From an uncultured Eggerthellaceae bacterium (GTDB lineage Bacteria; Actinomycetota; Coriobacteriia; Coriobacteriales; Eggerthellaceae), in NCBI GenBank assembly GCA_910588095.1, contig CAJUQH010000004.1, positions 75,527-139,526 on the forward strand: 64,000 bases of DNA, read 5' to 3'. The position numbers were made by a program, and so were the translations under genes. Of this stretch, positions 59,676-64,000 are shown one piece after another; position 1 is the stretch's first letter, and each line of letters begins with the position of its first letter. The notes below the pieces were generated by a model. It was not told the DNA's origin. It was given only the letters and a program-made list of their open reading frames with translations, and did no database searches.

Positions 59676-61217
59676 TCAAGCCGAGCAGCCAGGTCGACGC
59701 TCGAACAGGCAGATGTTCTCGATATGGGGCGTGTGGGGGAACATGTCCACGGGCTGCACGCGCGTGATGCGGTAGCCGTGGGCGGCCAGCGTGCGGGCGT
59801 CGCGGGCCTGGGTGGCAGGGTTGCACGACACGTAGACGATGCGCGCAGGGGCCAGGGTGGCGGCTGCCGCAAGGAAGCGCTCGGTGGCGCCGGCGCGGGG
59901 CGGGTCCATGAGCAGCACGAGCTCGCCGGGGGCGGAGAAGCCTGCGGGCACGGTTGCGACTGCAGATGCGGCGGCGCTGGCGGCTGCGAGTGCGGCTGCG
60001 GGCGCGGAGGTGCCGCCTGAGCCTTCGGGCACGGGGGCGCCGGGGGCTTCCCCATCGGGCGCCTGCGACGCGCCAGCCCCTTCCGTGCCCTGAGGCGACC
60101 AAGCCTGCGACAAGGACCCTTCCCTAGCCAGGCCCTCCATGAAATCGGTGGCGTCGGCCGCCACGAACCGCGCGTTGCCGATGCCGTTGTGCTTGGCGTT
60201 CAGCCGCGCGTCGGCAATGGCAGCCGCCACCGAATCGACGCCGACCACCTGCGCCGCGCCTCGCGTGGCCGCCACCAGGCCGATGGTGCCGGTGCCGCAA
60301 TAGGCGTCGAGCACCGCCTGGGTGCCATCGAGGCCGGCCAAGCTTATGGTCGCGTCGTAGAGCGCTTCGGCCTGCGCGGCGTTGACCTGGTAGAACGACT
60401 GCGACGAGATGCGGAAGGTGAGCCCGCATAGCTCGTCCAGGATGAAGCCGGGGCCGTAGAGGACGCGCTCCTCGGCGCCCAGGATGGCGTTGGTCTGGCG
60501 CGTGTTCACGTTCTGCACGACGGTGGTCACCTGGGGCACGCGGCGCTTGAGCTCGCGGCAGAACGCCTTGGATGCGGCGAACTCGCGGCCGTTGGTCGCC
60601 AGCGTCACCAGCAGCTCGCCCGTGCGCTGGGCGGCGCGCACCACCGCGTGGCGCACGAAGCCACTGGCCGCGTCCTCGTCGTAGGGCTCCATGCCGTGGC
60701 GCGCCATGATGTCGCGGATGGCCAGCGTGGCGCGCTTGGCCAGGGCGTTCTCGATGAGGCAGTCGTCGGTGGGGATGAGCCGGTGGGTGCCGCGCTCGTA
60801 CATGCCCGTGAGGATGGCCGGGCGGTGGGGCTGATTGACGCGGGCACGGCCCTTGCCGCGAGGGCGGTCGCTGTCGCGGGCCGTCGCACCATCGCGCCCT
60901 GGGCGCTGCGAGAGCTTGGCCGCCTTGGTGCCATGGGGAATCGCCGGGCCCTTCCCCTTCCCGCGCGGGGCGGGAGCATAGGGGCTTATGACCTTGTTGC
61001 GATAGCGGAAGGGGTCGTCCATGCCCAGGATGGGCGCGAAGGCGTCGGCCGGGGCCAGGGGCGCGAACAGCTCCTCGATCTCGCGCTGCTTGACCGCCAG
61101 CTGGTCGGCGTAGGGCACGCCGAGCTGCTGGCACCCGCCGCATCGGCCGAACACCGGGCACGTCGGGCAAGCTTCGCGGGGCATGGTGGCCGCTGTTCTG
61201 TCCGCATTCTCCGTCAT
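59676..61217 (-). CDS. rlmD: 23S rRNA (uracil-C5)-methyltransferase, RlmD/RumA-type
   Basis: SAM-dependent methylation of a uracil in rRNA (or tRNA for TrmA relatives). The 513-residue protein has an N-terminal Cys cluster (17, 20, 26, 29) for an iron-sulfur centre, the SAM loop VLDAYCGTGTIGLVAA, LLMDPPRAGATERFL and the catalytic VSCNPATQARD. An Ala/Pro/Gly-rich insert of about 60 residues lies just before the LLMDPPRAG strand. There is no TRAM domain. The exact site of modification is not decidable from the sequence. tilS follows after 15 bases. Confidence 0.9.
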   Translation of the reverse strand: MTENADRTAATMPREACPTCPVFGRCGGCQQLGVPYADQLAVKQREIEELFAPLAPADAFAPILGMDDPFRYRNKVISPYAPAPRGKGKGPAIPHGTKAAKLSQRPGRDGATARDSDRPRGKGRARVNQPHRPAILTGMYERGTHRLIPTDDCLIENALAKRATLAIRDIMARHGMEPYDEDAASGFVRHAVVRAAQRTGELLVTLATNGREFAASKAFCRELKRRVPQVTTVVQNVNTRQTNAILGAEERVLYGPGFILDELCGLTFRISSQSFYQVNAAQAEALYDATISLAGLDGTQAVLDAYCGTGTIGLVAATRGAAQVVGVDSVAAAIADARLNAKHNGIGNARFVAADATDFMEGLAREGSLSQAWSPQGTEGAGASQAPDGEAPGAPVPEGSGGTSAPAAALAAASAAASAVATVPAGFSAPGELVLLMDPPRAGATERFLAAAATLAPARIVYVSCNPATQARDARTLAAHGYRITRVQPVDMFPHTPHIENICLFERRPGCSA

Positions 61218-61330
61218 GACCCCATTGTGCCACATCGGGCGGCGGTTATGCTGGCGTTGCAGAGGGCGCCGCTCACGACCTTGATCCTGCACCCCTGGCC
61301 ACAACCCTGCCAACCCCTACCGCCAGGCAG

Positions 61331-61924
61331 TCAACAAGCATCCGAATCCCCTCCTTCCGCCTCAGCGGCGACGCCCTCACAACAACCTGGCCGCGGACAC
61401 GGCAGCTCCTCGGTATACAAAGGCTTGTACTGCGCGCCGTCGCGGGACAGCGTCGATTTGAACAGCGTGATGCGAGCAGCCTCGCTCGGCAGCGGGAATG
61501 CGAGCTCCGGCAAGGGCCCCTTGGGAAGGCGGGCGCGACGCGCCAGCGTGACGTGCGGGAGGAACGGCTTGTCGTCGAATGGCACGCCGCGCAACCCCAG
61601 CGCCTCGCGCAGGCGGTTGGCGAGGCCGGCCAGCTCCGGTGCGGGCGCCAGCCCCATCCAGAGCGTGGCGTCCGACGCGCGCCCGAACTTGCCAAGGCCT
61701 TCGGGGCGCAGAGGCACCTCGGCTGCATCGGCGCAGGCCTCGTCCATGGCGTCCATGGCCTCCCGCACCTGGGCTTCGCCAATGTCGCCCAGGAACGCCA
61801 GCGTCACGTGGTAATTCTGCCGCAGCACGAAGCGCCCCTCCATCGCGGCGCCCAGCATGCGCGCCATGGCGGCGACGTCCTCGACGAAGCCCTCCGACGG
61901 TTCCAGTGCGATGAAGGCCCTCAT
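61331..61924 (-). CDS. thpR: RNA 2',3'-cyclic phosphodiesterase (LigT/ThpR family)
   Basis: A 197-residue 2H phosphoesterase. The two HxT motifs are HVTLAFLG and HVTLARRA, spaced as in ThpR. It opens 2',3'-cyclic phosphates of RNA; its physiological substrate is uncertain. The C-terminal 30 residues (Pro/Cys then Ala/Glu/Gly-rich) exceed the usual family end. The start at 61924 matches the typical MRAFIALE N-terminus. It is 10 bases after the ArsC-like gene on the same strand. Confidence 0.9.
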   Translation of the reverse strand: MRAFIALEPSEGFVEDVAAMARMLGAAMEGRFVLRQNYHVTLAFLGDIGEAQVREAMDAMDEACADAAEVPLRPEGLGKFGRASDATLWMGLAPAPELAGLANRLREALGLRGVPFDDKPFLPHVTLARRARLPKGPLPELAFPLPSEAARITLFKSTLSRDGAQYKPLYTEELPCPRPGCCEGVAAEAEGGDSDAC

Positions 61925-61934
61925 GACGGACCGC

Positions 61935-62333
61935 CTAGCTCGCAGCGTCCGGAGCAGACGCTGCGCGGCCCCCGCCAAGCGCTTCTGCCCATTCCGCCTC
62001 GCGGAAGCCGGGCGTCGCGGGCACCCCGTCGACGATCAGCAGCGGCCGCTTCACCAGCATGCCGTCGCTCGCCAGCAGCGCGTAGGCCTCGTCGTCGGAC
62101 ATGCCCTCGTCGAGCCGCTGCGTCACGCCCAGCTCGCGGTAGAGCATTCCCGACGTGTTGAAGAACCGCCGGAGGGGCAGCCCCGACTGCTCCCGCCAGG
62201 CCCGCAGCTCGTCGGCCGTCGGGTTCTGCGCCACGACGTCGCGCTCCTCGAACGCAACTCCGCGACCCTCGAGCCACTTCTTCGCCTTCTTGCATGTCGA
62301 GCACTTCGGATACTCGATGAACAGCACCGCCAT
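61935..62333 (-). CDS. ArsC/Spx-like thioredoxin-fold protein
   Basis: A 132-residue protein of the ArsC-like family: FIEYPKCSTCKKAKKWLEGR with a CxxC at residues 11-14, LPLRRFFNTSGMLYRELG, and RPLLIVDGVPATPGFREAEW. The pattern matches the Spx/MgsR-like 'arsenate reductase related' group, not the classic ArsC. It is probably a redox protein; no arsenic genes are near. GGAGG lies close to the ATG. It is upstream of thpR. Confidence 0.88.
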   Translation of the reverse strand: MAVLFIEYPKCSTCKKAKKWLEGRGVAFEERDVVAQNPTADELRAWREQSGLPLRRFFNTSGMLYRELGVTQRLDEGMSDDEAYALLASDGMLVKRPLLIVDGVPATPGFREAEWAEALGGGRAASAPDAAS

Positions 62334-62477
62334 GGCCTCCGCCTCTCGCACGAATCGACCGACCCGCACCGCTGCGTGCGAAGCCCGCCGCGCCCCAATC
62401 TGCTGCCCTCATTCTAGCCGCATGCCCCGCGGTTCTGCTAGGCTTGCAGAAAAGCTGCGCCATCGAAGGAGGCCCTC

Positions 62478-63392
62478 GTGAACGGAAAAGCCATCCACCG
62501 CTGCCTGCACGTGCTCGACCTGCAGAAGTCACTCGACTTCTACAAGCAGGCACTCGGCATGACCGAGATTCGCCGCATGGGTCCCGAGGACGGCTCGTGG
62601 GTCAACGCATTCATCGGAAGCGAAGGGTCCGGCTTCCAGCTGGAGCTCACCTGGAACCGCGGGCGCACCGAGCCCTACGACAACGGCGGACGCGACTCGC
62701 ACCTCGCCTTCACCGTGCCCGACTTCGACGCGGCCCACGCGCTCCATGGGCAGATGGGCTGCATCTGCCACGAGAACGAGGCCATGGGGCTCTACTTCAT
62801 CGAGGACCCCGACGGCTGCTGGCTCGAGATCCTGCCCGAGAAGGCCGAGTTCGCGTCGCAGCCCGGCGTGGACGTGCTGGCCGCCATGCGCGAGCGGCGC
62901 AGCGTGCGGAAGTACTCGAGCGAGCCCGTGCCCCAGGAACTGCTCGAGCGCGTCGTGCGCGCGGGGCTGCTGTCGGCCTCGGGGCGTGCGCGCAGGCCCT
63001 GGGAGCTCGTCGTCGTGCGCGACCGCACGACGCTCGCGGCACTTGCCGAATGCCGCGACGCGGGGGCGGCCATGCTCGCGGGCGCCGGCGCCGCCATCGC
63101 GGTGCTGGGCAACCCCGAGGTTTCGGACACATGGGTCGAGGACTGCTCCATCGTCATGGCGAGCATGCACCTGGAGGCATCCGCCTCGGGCGTGTGCAGC
63201 TGCTGGGTCCAGGGACGCATGCGCACGGCAGCCGACGGCCGCTCGACCCAGGACTTCGTTGCCGAGCTACTTAACGTCCCCAAACCATGGCAACTCGAGG
63301 CCATCCTCTCACTCGGCATGCCAGCAGAACACCCCGAGCCCCGCGAGTTCGACAAGGCGCTGATGGAGAAAGTGCATCGCGAACGGTTTTAG
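62478..63392 (+). CDS. VOC (glyoxalase-like) - nitroreductase fusion protein
   Basis: A 304-residue two-domain protein. Residues 1-122 are a VOC/glyoxalase I-like metal-binding domain (HRCLHVLDLQKSLDFYKQAL; FIEDPDGCWLEILPE with the closing Glu). Residues about 130-304 are a nitroreductase-type flavin domain (AAMRERRSVRKYSSEPVP; GLLSASGRARRPWELVVV; GLLS/LE motif regions; LSLGMPAE). Translation starts at GTG 62478 after GAAGGAGG. The nitroreductase part is short and lacks some usual flavin residues. The reaction is unknown; detoxification of an electrophile is plausible. Confidence 0.86.
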   Translation: MNGKAIHRCLHVLDLQKSLDFYKQALGMTEIRRMGPEDGSWVNAFIGSEGSGFQLELTWNRGRTEPYDNGGRDSHLAFTVPDFDAAHALHGQMGCICHENEAMGLYFIEDPDGCWLEILPEKAEFASQPGVDVLAAMRERRSVRKYSSEPVPQELLERVVRAGLLSASGRARRPWELVVVRDRTTLAALAECRDAGAAMLAGAGAAIAVLGNPEVSDTWVEDCSIVMASMHLEASASGVCSCWVQGRMRTAADGRSTQDFVAELLNVPKPWQLEAILSLGMPAEHPEPREFDKALMEKVHRERF

Positions 63393-63709
63393 GAAAATGA
63401 ACAGGGCCACCACTGACCTGAAACGCAAGCTGGCTTCGAAATGCCCAAGACGTGTCAGCCAGTAGCTTTATCGTCAACTAAAAGAGCGGCAAAGAACACG
63501 CAAGCTCCCGGTTGCCAATCGCAAAACAGCATCTTGCATTCCGTCGTTACAGCAAGCCTACCCGCAAGAAGCCATCCTTTATGTCTATATGATGTCTACA
63601 TGCACTTAAGAACAAGTAATGCAATGCGGTCGAGAAGCTATACCATACGAAAGTAATCTATAAACATGATTCTCAAATTGAATGTGACGGTTTAGGGCGA
63701 GGTATCAAC
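63393..63709. other. Low-GC intergenic region before the defence-like gene
   Basis: About 317 bases whose base composition falls well below that of the preceding genes. There is no convincing gene; a 71-residue frame on the plus strand (63441-63656) has no family features and no ribosome site. The change marks the likely edge of an acquired region continuing beyond the window. Confidence 0.5.
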
Positions 63710-64000
63710 ATGGCGACAATAAGACAAAATGCGTTCAATGGTAATTGGTATGTCCCCGGAATGGGCTCCAAATATAAAGGGGAACTCATTCATGAAGAAG
63801 ACGAGAATCTTTGGGCTCTCCATTTTACAGACAGGCACGACGATGCTAGCTTGACGGAACTTGTAAGAAACCCCAGCAAATGCATCCAGGGTGAATTGGA
63901 GAATGGATCCTGCGTTTTGCTAGTCGATCTCGAAGCGCGTCATGCGGGCGGACAGCTGCTTGCGTATGATGATTATCTGCTTTTCCCGAAGTATATCCTA
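63710..64000 (+). CDS. ApeA/HEPN-like protein, 3' end beyond the window (partial)
   Basis: An open frame of 97 codons running off the window. It begins MATIRQNAFNGNWYVPG, with a GELIHEEDENLWALHF segment. This short beta-rich start (an NGxWYxPG-type opening followed by a K-G-x-L and a strand) resembles the N-terminal domain of ApeA-type HEPN proteins, which abort phage infection by cleaving tRNA or other RNA. The HEPN catalytic motif (RxxxxxH) would lie outside the window, so this is tentative. GAGG lies 9 bases before the ATG. Low GC and lack of linkage fit an acquired gene. Confidence 0.5.
   Translation, partial: MATIRQNAFNGNWYVPGMGSKYKGELIHEEDENLWALHFTDRHDDASLTELVRNPSKCIQGELENGSCVLLVDLEARHAGGQLLAYDDYLLFPKYIL

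Noticed and set aside
63441..63656. 71-codon frame in the low-GC spacer
   Set aside because: No ribosome site, no recognisable motif, and composition typical of non-coding sequence.
1..64000. CRISPR arrays, insertion sequences, rRNA genes
   Set aside because: No regularly spaced repeats, transposase-like proteins or rRNA sequence were seen on either strand.

Overview
The window is GC-rich (about two thirds G+C by eye) and comes from a bacterial chromosome with densely packed genes. The gene families suggest an anaerobic gut actinobacterium of the class Coriobacteriia, probably Eggerthellaceae. The pointers are a single-chain clostridial-type PurL, an actinobacterial long Lhr helicase, the uvrC-rapZ-yvcK-whiA block, a CIRCE-controlled groES-groEL, a fused MobB-MobA, and secreted proteins built from BspA-like and Listeria/Bacteroides-type repeats. 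The taxonomic placement is inference; there is no rRNA gene in the window.

Layout. 0.4-6.3 kb: msrA, then on the minus strand purC, a small membrane protein and purL. 6.5-12.7 kb: a WYL regulator, a DUF488 protein, a cyclophilin lipoprotein, a shikimate kinase, and a lemA / small membrane protein / DUF2207 operon. 12.8-15.6 kb: secreted surface protein A with a structured leader. 15.6-21.5 kb: ispE, tadA, two rhodanese paralogues beside two tRNA-Ser genes, hom, a YvlD-like membrane protein, ferritin. 21.7-26.7 kb: a fused ABC transporter, then an accessory patch with an AAA/DUF4143 ATPase behind an AT-rich operator array and a remnant of a surface-protein C-terminal domain. 26.7-34.2 kb: lhr, a B3/4-domain protein, a deformylase-like protein lacking its catalytic Glu, a DJ-1/PfpI protein, tRNA-Leu. 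34.3-39.5 kb: gap-pgk-tpiA-gpmI-secG on the minus strand. 39.8-46.4 kb: uvrC-rapZ-yvcK-whiA and divergent gdhA. 46.7-52.3 kb: an orphan membrane protein, a FitAB/VapBC-type toxin-antitoxin pair, a 26-residue holin-like toxin peptide, and surface protein B with the same promoter and leader as A. 52.6-54.8 kb: groEL, groES, CIRCE. 55-63.4 kb: a tRNA/rRNA maintenance and molybdenum-cofactor operon (rlmD-type methyltransferase, tilS, maf, mobBA, polyferredoxin), thpR, an ArsC/Spx-like protein, and a VOC-nitroreductase fusion. From about 63.4 kb the base composition drops and the window ends inside a gene resembling ApeA/HEPN defence proteins.

Most notable signal. The two secreted surface-protein genes, about 37 kb apart, each start with the same promoter (TTGCGC, 17-18 nt, TANANT) and a leader that can fold into three nested helices. 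The hairpin loop of each carries a 9-nt segment complementary to a segment just 3' of the structure, so each can form a pseudoknot. The three helices differ in sequence between the copies but stay complementary, while the pseudoknot bases are identical. In copy A a further hairpin buries the ribosome binding site. I do not recognise this as a known riboswitch class. Together with the remnant at 26.4 kb it suggests a family of modular secreted proteins under a shared RNA-based control.

Limits: all calls are from reading the sequence; no database or folding program was run.
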